64,000 nt of DNA, from assembly GCA_973895155.1 (NCBI GenBank), contig OZ316893.1, forward strand, positions 13,702,001 to 13,766,000, given 5' to 3'. Shown here piece after piece: positions 22,800 through 35,830 of the stretch; within the stretch, counting starts at the first letter, position 1; each line of letters starts with the position of its first letter. The stretch is from Marsupella aquatica. Lineage: Eukaryota; Marchantiophyta. Under the pieces are notes generated by a model. It saw nothing but the letters and a program-made list of their open reading frames with translations, ran no database searches and was not told the DNA's origin. The translations under genes were made by a program, and so were the position numbers.

Positions 22800-25700
22800 T
22801 CACTGCGATTTCCAGTTGAACGGAAGACTCCCAAATCCTCCACCAGCGCCGAGGTTACCCAACATACTGTTCCCACCAAGATCATGCTGAAGCACGTCTC
22901 CTGAATCGTGCATCTGCAAGTTGTGCTGCTGGGCCCCGCCGACTAGATTTAACCTTCCATTGAGTGCATTCATTGAACTCAAGTTACTCAAACTCCCCCC
23001 AACATTTCTAAGGGAACCAAGGCCCGAGATAACGTTCCCTCCACTCCCAATGGTGGAGCTCAAGGATCCTCCTAAAGCAGCACCTAAACTATTATTGTTA
23101 CCCCCTAAATGGTTGCTTAGAACTCCATTGCTAGAGCCTCCAATCACAGAGGCGACATGACCTAACCCGCCCGTCCCACCTAAGGTATTAAGGCCACCCA
23201 CACTGCTCCCTCCATGGGCAGAATTCACACCACTGCCCCCAACACTGCTTCCACCCATCCCTTGCTGATAATTTCCACCATTCATCTGCTGATTCATCAT
23301 CATTTCTTGCAGCAAGTGATGAACAGCATTTTGAGAATCGTGCTGACCAGACTGTGCGGACTGCATATTTGACTGTTGTAGCAAATTTGCACCTGAGCTT
23401 AGAGAGTTCTGCTGCTGAATAGAATTTGACAGGGTATGGGTATTGAGGTTAGATTGTTGAAGGCTGCCTGGAAGGGAAGTAAGAGGCGTCTGAAAGGATG
23501 AGATAGAATTAGTCGGCGAAGCCTGCATAGAATTGGGTGATTGCAGTGCACTACCCAGAGAATTCGAGCTGTTCTGCAGTGAGCCTTGCAAGGAGGCCAA
23601 AGAATTCTGATGAAGGTGATTAGAAAAGGATGCAAGTGGGTTTGTAGAATGTCCCCCCAATGATCCATTCATAGATGCAGTTAAACTGTTGTTCGCATGA
23701 TTAGTGGTTACTCCCAGCTGTTGCTGCAGTGCTGTCAAAGTGTTCGTGCTTTGCAAAGTGGCTAATGTAGAGCCAGCCGGCTGACCTGTTATCATACCCT
23801 CAACTGACATCTGTTCTTGCTGCTGCTGTTGTTGTTGTTGTTGCTGCTGATTAGCCAGCCCACCAGTGCTCGCATTCCGCCTTGGAAAGTTCATCAAACT
23901 TACTGCTCCGCCACATGGAAAAATATCAGAACAAAGTTCAACTTCACTACGTTTAACAATGTGCATTGAACACCGAAACACGTTGCAAGCAGCAATCTCA
24001 TCGTCCACACGGTAGTTCTTGTCTGACATTGCAAACAACCTGGTTGTCATGACACCAGTATCAACCATCGAGCAGGTTCATAATAAAGTTTCAGGTGGAA
24101 GGATTCTTACATATAGGACCCATGCTATTCTCCCGACTAAAGTCAATCAAGTCCTTCATGCTGTTGACTACCTCAGATATCTGATACATGGCAACGATTT
24201 TAGTAAAGTGTGCCTGACAGACATAGCAAGGGTAGCATACTAAATAAACAACCTATTACTCATACATACTATATAAACAGCCTATTACTCATACTCCACC
24301 ATAAGATACATTCTGATTGTTCGACAGACTTTTAGCCACTGCAAACCTTGTAAACCTCCAGATAAAAGTCCATGATACCTGGAGGCAGCGAACATATCTC
24401 TTCGTATAACCCAAATCGTTTACTGTTGGGATTTCGAGATTTCTTGCAAGTTGGCGAGCACTTGTTACAAATCTGCATACCAGTTGTATCAAGAATATTA
24501 GTCCATATGATCCAATGCAGAGTCAAGTAGGTCCTCCATCTAACTAAATCAAGCAATCCGATTCAATCCAAGAGCATAGGACTTAAATCAGTCTCAGCTA
24601 CAAGGAACGTAAAAGACAGCAGCTCTTTTCACGAATGGAGGGGAGGCTTACAGATGACAGTTGGTTTGCATTTCCTGCACAGATAAATTTGCGCCTCCAC
24701 TTTGAGTTGTAGAGTTTTGATACTTTTGAGCAATGGTGGCCAGCTGAGAAACCTGCAGTAGAACATACATTTAAGTCCCACTATGATTTTCAGGTTCACC
24801 CTCCACACTACACGTGGGACATTCAACTCTGGCCTGAGAATTGTAGACCTTTCTTGGACTGAAATCCGACAAAATGTCCCAGTCTTCACATGACTACCTT
24901 GAATGAATTTCAAGTTCAAACCAGAATTTAGTGAGTTATAATTAGGTCCAATAAAGTCACGATGAAAGTGTGCTGCAAGTGTAGACGACACAAACGACAA
25001 TAGCTAAATAGCAGATAGTCATTAGAAAGGACGACTCAAGAGTAGTCTGTATTCTAATGGTTATGATCTTACAGGTGGGACAATTAGCCGCCTTGGAATG
25101 AGTTCCTCGTGAGCACGCGCACAAAATTCCCATGAGACGATCTGACATTAACCCGACGAAGACATCACATGGATCAGACGACCTCATTTGTAAATTGATC
25201 AACGACAGCATGATCGAAAATCACGAATTATTCGCAAGCATGTAGCAGTGCACATCTTAAAATGTACAATTCAGTAAACATGAGGTCGAAAGAAATGGTC
25301 GACAAATTACACCTTGAGAAAATTATCGAACGAAAAAACAAGAACGTTATAAACAAAAATCTTCAAGACGCTACGTGTCACGGGGATGAGCAATATATCG
25401 ATCCAAAGTGCAAGTTCTCGTGACTTGCTCCAAACCCAGTTGAAAGTCCAACCGTACACATGGTCAGAGTCTCCTCCCGCTACAAATTTGATCCAAACTG
25501 AACAAAAACGCTTCAGAGGAACTTTCGCAAGGGAGACTGAGATTAGCACAATTACCTTCAAGTCCGGGGAGAAAATAATTCGAAGTCTTCCAACACGAAC
25601 AACTCGAAGGGCCTCGAAAACACTTTCTTGAACTGCTTTCCCATATTCTAAAACCAAGAGACCTGAGCTTAATTTGTACTCATGGGCAAGGTCGACAAAC

Positions 25701-28624
25701 AACAACTCCTCCACAATACCACTATCGTATTTTATTTTGCAGAGTCGAGGTAAAACTTCTACAGTTGTCTCTGCACGAAATGAAAGGCCAACCGTCAGTT
25801 CGACAGATTAGAAACTTAAGCATTTGTCCCCATGTCACACACATCCCTCCAGAGCAGCTACAAGTCTTCAAGAGATCCAAGAGGAGTTGGAATTCTGAAC
25901 TGAGTCCCAAAACATCGTCCAAACACGTGCTATTGCCGAACCACACTGCATCATGGTCGCGATACATATTGTGGACAAACTACAAAGCATTTGGCAGGCA
26001 GAATTCACTTGATAAGGATCGTACCAAAACCCCTGCCGGGCGTTGTGCCGCAGATCTCACAATGCCAAACATCCTGGTCATAAAAACAATCCTTTCCCGT
26101 AAGCCTCGAAAGAAATTAAACAACGAACTGGCCGACATACTTGCTATTGTTATTAGGGTGGATATGTGGCTGCCTTGCTCCACCAATCTGGAGGATATTT
26201 AAATGTATATCCACTCCACACTATACGTGTCTTGCCCACTACACAGCTACCAACAGGGATATTACGGCCTCAAAACCAAACCCTCGCAACTCAATGAAGA
26301 GACAAGCAATATGAGTAGGTCCAATGAAGTCACCCGCAATAACAGATTCGCATTCTAGAAATGGGAAGGACGATCTACAGATGGACGGACGAATGCGTTG
26401 TTCCAACCTTTGAAAGCATATTTTAACTAGTGTACAGACTCCACAATGTACATGGCGTTCCCCCTACGAATTCGAACTACCAACAACGATGTCAAGGACT
26501 CGGAACCAAATATGGAGCAACGGGTAGCCATCGACGAAGTGTGTACTATATTCTAGGAACTAAGGACATCTCATGTAGAAGATGAGTGAATAACTCAGCA
26601 TGTTACGAGTCCAGTACTAAAATTTCATTAGAAATTGCAAGCTCTGCGGCATTTGAGATGTGATTCTCTTCTAATCAAACCAGAGCACAGCGGACCTGAG
26701 GAAAAACGCCAGTTGGTTGACGACCATTATCACCATAACGGGAAACACACCAACGTTTCTTCGCCCGTGGTGCGAAGTATTCGGCAATAAACTTGCGCCA
26801 AAAAGTGATATTGTTATCCTGCGAAGAAAGAGTTCATAAGATCCCAACTTTGGGTCAATACATACACATTGTCATACTCGGAACCCTTATAGCACCATCT
26901 CCTTGTCATGGGGTCTGTATCTACTGTTTATGAAGGCAGTGTCACCGAACATTCCACCGAAGTAAGTACATGTCACCAGAGCAAACACTCACCTGGGGCC
27001 TGTGACGCTGGTGGTAAAGGTAATGCATAAGTCGTCGTGCACACATGCCTTGCTCGGTAGCAGGTTGCTTTGAGGGAAGTGCATTTTGCATAGCATGTTG
27101 TTGCTGCTGCAACTGCAATTGCTGCTGATGTTGTTGCTGATGTTGCTGCTGCTGCTGCTGCTGCTGTTGTTGTTGTTGCTGTTGTTGCTGCTGCTGCTGC
27201 TGTTGTTGTTGTTGTTGTTGCTGCTGCTGCTGCTGCTGCTGTTGTTGTTGTTGCTGCTGTTGTCTTTGAAGATGCTGTGGCAGAGATTGCAACAAGTGAT
27301 GCTGTTGTTGTTGTTGTAGTTGTTGTTGTTGCTGCTGCTGCTGCTGCATCAATCGCTGATGCTGCAAAATGCTGAGCATTTGCTGAGAATGCTGCTGCTG
27401 CTGTCTGTGCTGCTGCTGTTGCTGAAGATGATAAACATCCTGTCTTTGCAACTGCGGGGAAAGTAACGAATCTGACCTCTGCTGGAGCACATGCTGACCC
27501 ATCTGATGTAAATCATCGTGCGACTCCTGCTTCATTTCCGTCTTGGGAACAAGAATCTGCTGCTGCAATGGCTGCTGCTCGGGTTGTCCTTCAAGGGCCA
27601 CCGATCCCAGATTCTGAGGGGATTGCATCTGCTGCTGCTGGCCAGATGCGTGTCCTAGAGCTTGCAAGTTCTGTGCACTCCCAAGCCCAGTTCCTCCTAG
27701 ACCTTGATGCGAGGCCAATTGCTGCCCTCCATTCCCCAACGCGTGCCCCTGCTGGGAACTCTGCTGCCCCTGGGAGGACTCCTGTTGTGATGAAGCCGAC
27801 TGTGGGGGAGTGGATGCCGCCTGCTGCTGCTGTTGCTGCTGCTGCAAATGCTGCAATTGCTGCTCCTGCTGTTCGAGCCTAGTGAGCGAGCTACCAACCT
27901 GCCGGGCAAGAGACGATCCGCCGAGACCAGAAGAACCGGGAAGCCCACTCAAATTGCTCGAGGAGAATGATCTGGGCGATGCTGGCACTCCTCCGATGGA
28001 GTTCACACCACCGGGTGAGCCGAGCGGATCAGAGTTGGACAACCCCACACTGCGTTGCAAGTTGGACGTCGCCGAAAGCGGACTGCCTCCTCCTAATCCA
28101 CTGAGCCCCCCCGTGTTTACTACTCCTCCTACACCCCCCACATTCATCCCCCCAACAGAGTTAGGCATCCCTCCAACACCAACCCCTCCGCCACTGATAC
28201 TCGAACGACTGGTGTAGCTCGCAAGCATGTTGTTCAAGGTCCCGCTGAAATGAGAACGCTGCGAGAGCGAGGAGAGGCCACTCCCGGCTTGTCCTCCCAA
28301 TCCGCCCAATGGATTCCCCGATCGGAGAAGGGACGAGGTCTGCGATGGACCGCCTGCCACTGCAGGCGGTGGCGCCGGAGCTGGCGCCACCGCCCTGTGG
28401 CTCGACTCCAAGTACTGCTCCAGCGCCAGCCCTTTGTCTCTCTCAAAGAAGCGTAAGACGAGAGAGCAAACGCTCTCAACACTTTTTGACTACGTCGTGG
28501 TTTCGTAACCTGCTGCTGAGTGATGAGGCCTGGTCTGGAAGGACCTTCCGACAACGAACTCCCCACACTACACTGATCTGCTGCTGTGAATGCCTTCCAT
28601 GCCTCACTTCTCTTACCCTGCCAT
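22800..28624 (-). CDS. SEU: SEUSS-type transcriptional adaptor (LIM-domain-binding family)
   Basis: Minus-strand exons: 26993-28439, 26696-26818, 26025-26073, 25556-25770, 25073-25141, 24652-24752, 24379-24472, 24111-24180 and 22800-23902. All introns are GT-AG and phases agree. SEUSS proteins are nuclear co-regulators that join LEUNIG-type corepressors to transcription factors. The N-terminus has PSQTSSLLRSGNPLGGLGG as in the family, then Gln-rich tracts. The LIM-binding core runs over about residues 467-735: ARRLMHYLYHQRHRPQ, FWRKFIAEYFAPRAKKRWC, DVWHCEICGTTPGRGFE, VNDLGYTKRYVRCLQ, ISEVVNSMKDLIDFSRE. The C-terminus is Ser/Asn/Gly/Gln-rich and ends LPFNWKSQ. The large first exon has no ATG after an in-frame TAG near 28490. 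A candidate short first exon (28617-28624, ATGGCAGG, donor GTAAGAG) would splice in frame to 28439 and give about 1092 residues; this start is inferred. Confidence 0.93.
27143..27262 (-). repeat. Polyglutamine tract (about 40 CAG/CAA codons) in the SEUSS gene
   Basis: An uninterrupted run of CTG/TTG triplets on + encodes about 40 glutamines on -. It is flanked by further shorter Gln runs from 27086 to 27420. CAG and CAA are mixed, which limits slippage, but the length is high for plants. Confidence 0.95.
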
Positions 28625-31047
28625 TCGCCTCTTCCACGATCCTTGCCTGACTACCCTGCCATGGTCATCGTCGTAGTCACTTCAGCAGCACAAACGCCAC
28701 ATTTGTGATGATGGCCTGACTTTCCTCACGGAGAAGACTCTCGGCTCCTAACGACGTCGTTCTTCTTCGCTGCAATACATGACCGTGAGGATTTGAGAAC
28801 CGTTCGACAATTTCCCTGCTGCTGCTGCTGCTTCGTTTGACCAGAAAGCAAACGCTTTCACTTAGACGAATGGAGAAACATGGAATGACAACAGCCAGAA
28901 CCATACGATGATGATGATGATGATGACGACGGCGTTCAACAGGAGAGCGACGGCGAACCATAGTCGAGGCCGCGCACGGACGCTCTATGTGTGGATGTCG
29001 TGCCTATCTGTCTCTCTCTCCCTCTACATAACCTACCATCGGCGGAAGATAGCCTCGTTCCGCCGTCGAGAACTAAAGAAAAGTTGTCTTAAGCTGCACT
29101 ACTCTTCTTCTTCTTCCACGTGACGGCTCCGCCGTCATCATCGACTTGCAACATTTTTTTGAGACCGCCTCCCCTAACCCAACCAAAGTTCAAGCTGAAT
29201 ACATCTCCTTCGAGTTCCCAACAACCCGGTTGCCAGTTCGCCACGATGACTTCCCCTTCAGAGGTCGACACCACTTCTTATTTTAATCTAAAGCTTTAAT
29301 TGTTGAACTCTCATAAGAAGTATGTCTTCGACTTCCTGGACAGAGTTTCATTCCTGCAATGCTCAAACCAGCACGGTTCTTGCGGGGGACGGAATGGTGC
29401 AGAACAGCAGAGAGCTCCGACTACCACACTGCTAAACCAAAACGGGCCAGGTCGTCTGCTGCGAACGTTCCCAGGGCAGGCCGAACACAGTCGGACTGAT
29501 TGACGAGGCCATTAGCAGCTTGGATGACCATTTCTCTAAAAGATTCCTAAGACACGTTTGTTTCATTGTACATAGCTCATTCAAAGAAGCCATTCCTTGC
29601 CATAAAAGCTATCCCGCCCGCAACACCACCACCATCAACACAAGCTCGGGAATCAGTGTCCAAAGTGCGCAACTCCCTTTACTGCCATTGTAAGGCTGAT
29701 GAACAGTTTCTGCTCACTGTAGAGCAGTGTCTTGAGGAGCACACAACACACGCAACAAAAAACTGATACAAATCAGAAAAACTTCTCATTCCCACAAACG
29801 ACGGGTCGGTTACGCCGAAGGACTAGGATTCAACTAGGACAAACTCCGTCGTCAATCCTTCTGCAGCTTCCTAGATGAGACTTGCTCCAACTCTCTCGCT
29901 CGCTCTCTTTCGGTGGGAAATCCAGACTTTCGCTCAACGCAGTGCAACACTCGAACAGCACAGCAAAAGCACCATCATTCATCCATCAGCACCGAAGAAT
30001 CCTAGACCTAGATATGCTTGATCATACACCACACCTCGGCTCGGAAACTTACTACTACAAAATCGCCACCTCCTCTGTCCATGTGACCGACATCGGCTCA
30101 AATCAATCAATCCAATTTCAACTCCGCCACGCACCTCGCCTCAACTCGTCGCACTCGAATCTTCCACTACCACCACCTCATCGCCATCTCCCAGTGCGTT
30201 TCTAACGTACTACTAATGTACCTTTTGAGGCTCACCCGTTCGTCTGTCCTCCATTCCTTCCTCCCTCCCTCCCTCCAATGCTCCCCAAAACGCGGACGCG
30301 AATATGGAACCAACGACCAACCAAGCTTTCAACTCTCTCAGATGCACCAAAGCCACCACCACGGCCCGAATCTATCACAGCAACTTCAGCACGAAGTCCG
30401 GAAGGCCCTTTCCTCCTCCTCGGCCACGGACACTTTCGAATCAATCACCTTCGTCAGCCCCGGACACTATCAATAATCGTATCGCCCAACCTCAGCGCAC
30501 CGAATCTGTCTCTCGTCTGGAACAGAACCGAATGAAACCCACTCACTCACTACTGCACTCCTCCTCGTCGGAGTGAACGAGAGATCCTGTCACTCACTGA
30601 GCTTTTGGGTTCGCAGCTCACTCTCGCACTCAACCAAACTTTTCCGCCCGCAAATCACTCCTCTCACTCACTCACACTCAGCAGTGCACCCGATTGGATT
30701 CTTCCTCACGCAGTCTAGTTGAAGTAGTAGTCCCCAATAGAAAGACGATCTAGTCGTACAAAGGGGAGCCAGATTCATTCACCCAGAGCGTTTCCTCGAC
30801 CTCCCAAATCTCCTGTCTCCTGCACCAGCTCCCTCCCTCCCTTTGCTTCTCGTCTCGTCTCGTCTCGTCTCGTCTCTCCTGTGTCTGCTGCGCACTTTAG
30901 CGCTTCCGGCGCTGTCCGACGATGCGACGAAACTCCGCAAGTCTACTAGTCTCTCCCTTCTCTGCTGCGTTCTCTCCCACCTCTCCGGACCCAACAACGA
31001 AGAGCGACAGCCCGAACGAACACTACGGCAAAGCTCTCCATCCAATC
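28625..31047. other. 5' flank of SEUSS gene, no gene recognised
   Basis: Presumed promoter and leader of the SEUSS-like gene. It contains an ATG-triplet run at about 28905-28925 and a five-base microsatellite (TCTCG, five units) at 30848-30876. Several frames are open for 60-120 codons but lack motifs. Confidence 0.5.
30848..30876. repeat. (TCTCG)n microsatellite
   Basis: Five perfect TCTCG units followed by TCTC. It lies about 170 bases left of the 21-bp array. Confidence 0.9.
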
Positions 31048-31247
31048 GGGCAGCAGGGCAGGATTAGCGGGCAGCAGGGCAGGATTAGCGGGCAGCAGGG
31101 CAGGATTAGCGGGCAGCAGGGCAGGATTAGCGGGCAGCAGGGCAGGATTAGCGGGCAGCAGGGCAGGATTAGCGGGCAGCAGGGCAGGATTAGCGGGCAG
31201 CAGGGCAGGATTAGCGGGCAGCAGGGCAGGATTAGCGGGCAGCAGGG
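31048..31247. repeat. 21-bp minisatellite, nine perfect units plus a partial one
   Basis: Units start at 31048, 31069 and every 21 bases to 31216, with a partial unit at 31237. Each consists of GGGCAGCAGGGCAGG followed by ATTAGC. Copies are virtually identical, so the array is young or homogenised. Because 21 is a multiple of three, it is open in several frames (seven-residue repeats), but nothing supports translation. There are no spacers between units. Confidence 0.95.
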
Positions 31248-31433
31248 TCGGGCAGGTGACTGTGGGCAGATATGATAAAATGTGGAACTGAATGCTGCTG
31301 CGTAGTAGGCGCAAGGGCAGCAGCTACAACGGACGCGTGGTATCGTAGTCAGCGTAGTTTTAAGGATATTTCCCTTTAGCAGAAAGCGGCGAGTGTCGCT
31401 TTGCTTTTTTGTTGACGGAGAAGATACTATAAG

Positions 31434-31633
31434 AATGTTCATTATCTTATTTCTGGAAATTGAATTTTGATGGCGAATATCACTTGCCTTTTTGTTGAAG
31501 TGAAAGATGCTAAGAATGTTCATTGTTGGAAACTGATTTTTATCAAGTAGGATCTCCCTCAATTTAAGGTTGACCCTTGATTCGCTAATGGGGTTTGTGT
31601 TCATTATATTATTTCTGGAAATTGAATTTTTAA
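31434..31633. repeat. Left flank repeat of the minus-strand LINE
   Basis: 31463-31600 is about 85% identical by eye to 35835-35972 in the same orientation (shared GGTGAATATCACTTGCC-like start, AAAGATGCTAAGAAT, TTTTTATCAAGTAG, CTCCCTCA). In addition TTATTTCTGGAAATTGAATT occurs at both ends of this block (about 31445 and 31610). Confidence 0.8.
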
Positions 31634-32054
31634 TTTTATTTTCTTGAAACCCTAAACTTTTATTTGTGAGCCAAGTAAAACTCAGTAAAAAATGGGAGTG
31701 AAACGGCCGGACCACATGAGGTCAAGGACCAAGAGTCACCCAGAGCCAAGTCACATCCTGACCCGGGGCCAGGGATAAAAGAAGCTTCACAAGCAAAAAG
31801 TAAACAATGAGTCACTTACTCAGAACAAAAACTAACAAAAGAAACTGCAAATCTGAGGGCAAACTCAGCCTGGAAACAATCAGTGAGAGAACCAGCGGAA
31901 GCTAAGAACTGTACAACTGAGAACAAGGCAAGAATCCATGAGCATTAAACCATCATTCAAAATCGGAAGAGCATCCATTTTCCGAAGACAACCATTCCGA
32001 ACTTCAAATGTCACCACCTGCACTCCCTGGATTTTCCTGCAGCTCCCAACTGCC

Positions 32055-32763
32055 TTACACCAAACTATTTGAAATCCAAAGTTCCCGCACCCGATTACCA
32101 TCCATTATAGGAACTTGAGAAACCAAAACCTTCTTATCAATATCAGGGGACACCAAAGTAACACAAGGAAATATTGAATTGTCCACCACCACCTGCAGCG
32201 AACGTTCATATCTAACCGGAGCATTACCCCTAATCGATTCCCATCCTCGAGGCTCATCTGCATTCATAAAAATATCTTCCCAACATGAAAGACCTAGATT
32301 TCTCAGAAATCGATGAGGAACCGTATTGCAGCCAACCATCCTATAATCCACGTGATTATTCAAAGGAGACCAAATAGGCTGTGCCAAAACCATACACAAT
32401 TTTTTTGGCACCAAGAACTCTAAATGAACCTTTATTTTATTCCAAGAGCGGCAAGTGTTATACTCAACCTCAGGACCCTCCAACGGAAGAGAACGACACT
32501 TATTAAAAACCCACGCAAAATATTTTGATCCCCATTTATGTAACTATAAACCACAAATTCTGTGTCTTAAGAGCAGTTGAAGGGGATGTGTACCACTCAG
32601 TAATGCAAAACTTAATGAACCTAGTAGCAAGAGCTGTAATCTGATCCTCAAAATATATTAATCCAATCCCTCCTTCCAACTTGTGCAGCGACGAAATCCT
32701 AAAGTTGATTCGATGACTAGCCAAAATCCCGGGGTCCTCACTTCTTTTCTTCCAACCCATCAT
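32055..32763 (-). pseudogene. LINE ORF2 fragment (post-reverse-transcriptase region)
   Basis: Two open pieces, 32536-32763 and 32055-32483. The first has the K-x-x-GGIGL motif seen downstream of LINE reverse transcriptases. The second aligns with 15795-16130 (shared WSP, VGC-T-VP, WE-I). A frame change separates them. Confidence 0.75.
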
Positions 32764-33624
32764 GCGCGAATAAGTATAGGGTTTTTTATTGGGTTTAGTG
32801 AAATACTTTTTAATCTTTGTTGAAGAACATTAGGGTTATTTTAATCCAATTTTGACAATTATAAGAATCATAGGGTTTTTAAAAATCAAATATGGGAATA
32901 TTCTTGGAATATTTCATTAAGTTAGGGGTAAAAGAATTCCTAAAAAAAACTTTATTGACTTAACTTTTAGGGTGTTTATTCCCCCAAAACTTCGAGCGTG
33001 ATATGGGACACCCTTTGGATTGAGGCCCCCGAGGCCAAAATCTCTTGACCAGCCCATAAAAACTCTATGAAAACCATCTTTATTTTAAGTAACTGAGTAT
33101 CAGAACCACTCCATAGAGTAAGGATATTCTACAGTGATCCCATCAATACAAGATTAATAACTCACCCGCTCCTAAGGTGATGCTCCTGTCCACAGAATAT
33201 ATCAATACTTGGAATAGTTTCCGTGATGAAATGTCAAACCTCGGAGATACTGTCTACCCCCACATAAGCCTTGCACATAGTGGGAAACAATGTGTAACTT
33301 CATGTGGACAAACTAGAAAGCAAGAATTTATTCCCTCAAAAGGACTCCACAACCTGAACCTTACCCCCGATACCAGGAACTTTAAACAAATCACATTGTA
33401 GCTTATTTGGAGAAGCAATTCCAGATCCTTGAATCACACCCCCTCCACATGTTTTTCTAGGAGACTTTGTGAATTCCAGACTGATTTAGGAGACCTCAGC
33501 AAAATAACTTGATTCTCAACCTGCCGAGAGTCTGACAGGAGGAACTTCAAATCCCAAGTCGACTCTCGATGCAACTCTGCAACACCTGTAACTCTAATAA
33601 CTTAAGATGATTCAGAAAGCTCGC

Positions 33625-35256
33625 CTAGTTATGAATATCATTACCCAATGGGGATTCCGAGCTACAGAGAGATGGGGGCTCCACGCACACTTTTGGCCAT
33701 GATATATTAAGCAATGGTGAAATCAAATGCTCTTTTCCAGCAACCCGTTTATTACTCAATTTCTCCCCAATAGCCAACAAAATTCTTTGCTTATTGATCT
33801 TCACCTCCTGCAATACCTGCCACTTACGTGCAACCACTTCTTGTTCTCTTTTGTATGCTCTTTGCATATGCTCCTCCTCCTCCTCCTCCTCCTCCTCTGC
33901 CGGATAGAAAGAAGTATTACCTTGCAAAATGATACTTGGAACACCTGAGGGATCACCCGAAAGCATCTGATTATGCAAATCTATCCCTAAATTATCTTTC
34001 CTCCCTGAATGAGTAGCCTCCAATTCTTCAACTGGGGACGCACAGTTCTTTTTGAATACCACCTTTTCCTTTTGTACCAACCAAGCCTTTTTCCGTATGA
34101 TGTAGTTCAGTTCAAGCCTATGTGCTTGTGAGATGGCAAGTTTAGTACAATCTCCGGGTCTAGCGAACTAGAGGGATGATTTGAAAGTAAAATTCCGCTC
34201 TTGCTGACGACTTCCTGAGTGAATACGAGTTTGTCATTTCCTTTCTACTTTTAGAATTAGAAAATCCCTGCCTAAAAAGACCTTCCCCAGCTTCCTTCTC
34301 TCTGATACTTCCCCGATCACCCAACCTAGGAGCACCCTTCCGTGATGGAAAGATTTAACCTGATTCTACCTTGAAAACACCTATCCGCCAAGTGAGTTGG
34401 TGAAAAGCAATTTAGACAACGAGGTTGCTTATCTATAATCTCAATGGAGATCACCTTGACCATCTAGTACTGATCAGAAAATGGATCGTAGGTTGACGGA
34501 GAATTGTGTCCATTATCACAATAATCCGATGCTTGTCCAGTCCTGGACAGAGAAATCTGTGAACCACCTTAATTTCGCAATCTTCTGAAGCAAGGTGTCT
34601 AATGCAAAAACAACCAATAGATTAGCCTTTCCAATCTGAAGGGTAACCAATTGTTTTAATGCACTTGGATTCTCAGGATCAAAATCCGGGAAGTATTCGT
34701 TAACTGCCACCAGCCTATCTTCAATTAGGAGAGCCTTTCCATTCAGGTTTGCCAGACTAGCCCGCTCCTCCTTATGCTCAGCCAGGATCAGTGGAGAGGA
34801 CAATTACAGAGTCTTTACTGTATGAGTCAAATTCTCACGCACCACCAAAACAGGGAATAGAGCATTTGCAAGAGGTTCAAAGATCTCAAACCTATGGAAG
34901 TGTTGTTGATTATAAAGTTTTAACTACACCTCTGCTTGCTTGATGGTAATTACTCCTTTGAAACACAGGACAATTTTATCCTGATAAAATTCCCTTGCAG
35001 CATCTCAATAAACCCAGGAGGTAAGGAGGCACTAATAAAAAAAGGTAAATCAGAAACTACCGCTGCGTGTACTACAGATCACTCACCCCTGTTCACCAAC
35101 TCCAAAGAAGGACCACCACTTCTATCCTCCTTCCACTGTCCCTCATAAAAATTATCCCTATTCCACTCTTTAGAATTATAATTGCTAGACTGCCTCTGCG
35201 ACCCAAAACGCTTTTGTTCCTCCAATTCTCGTGATCTAGGACCTCTACAATCCATT
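33625..35256 (-). pseudogene. LINE ORF1-like remnant with CCHC zinc knuckle
   Basis: Starts at ATG 35256 (MDCRGPRSRELEEQKRFG), stops after 58 codons and continues in other frames. The zinc knuckle C-x2-C-x4-H-x4-C is read at about 34390-34440. The last open piece (33625-34080) has nine consecutive Glu codons from a GGA/GAG triplet run. Such gag-like proteins bind LINE RNA. Confidence 0.7.
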
Positions 35257-35830
35257 GTTCAACCTATCACTCAGCTTCAGCAATGAGGAACAGACCTTAT
35301 ATTCCGAACGCATGCCCACAATGTACTAGGCCTCCAGCACCCCAAACAAGAGCCAGGACACCTCCAAAATAAATTTACTTCTTATGAAAACTCCACCCAA
35401 ACCTTGCCTCAAGAAAAAAGAACCAAATTCTCCAGAACAACCGCCTTCACCAGTCAAATGAACACCACCTCAACGACAAGGCACACCCTGATCGAGAGAA
35501 TAAGAAATAGGAACACTTCCTCCACCTCGCACAGAATTAAAGAAGACTGTCAGGGAGAGCCAAAAACCACCACAATGAATCAACGCTCGCAAGAATGACG
35601 AAAGAAACTCTTCCCAAATGGTAACAATCCACCTTCACCAGCCCCGCCAAATTCAAAAATTCAAAAATTTGAAAGGTGACACCCTATAACCACACTTAAC
35701 GAACCACTCCTGCAATAAACAACACACAAAATACACTATTCCTGAAAACAGGCCAAAAAACTACAACCGCCCAGCTCCGGCCCTGTGTTTTTAATAACAC
35801 ACCACCTTCCTCCTCAAAGTCTTCTTGGGA

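Larger units (their letters stand above)
31650..35260 (-). mobile_element. LINE retrotransposon remnant, internally deleted
   Basis: Reading right to left: an ORF1-like segment begins at ATG 35256, carries a CCHC zinc knuckle near 34390-34440 (CLNCFSPTHLADRC) and a Glu-rich stretch (33870-33900). A fragment of the ORF2 C-terminal part follows at 32763-32055 (LHKLEGGIGLIYFEDQITAL, then PIWSPLNNHVDYRMVGCNT). Only about 0.8 kb separates the ORF1 end from the ORF2 tail, so endonuclease and most of the reverse transcriptase are missing. Several frameshifts and stops are present. It is homologous to the LINE at 15785-17592. No clear poly(T) is seen at its left end. Confidence 0.8.

Noticed and set aside
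27086-27319. Poly-leucine frame on +
   Set aside because: It is the reverse complement of the SEUSS polyglutamine tract read in one frame.
31048-31247. Possible CRISPR-like array
   Set aside because: Units are contiguous with no spacers, and the surrounding genome is plant nuclear DNA.
31023-31715. 230-codon minus frame with LPANPAL / CCPLILP repeats
   Set aside because: It is produced by the 21-bp minisatellite, which is open in several frames on both strands; nothing supports translation.
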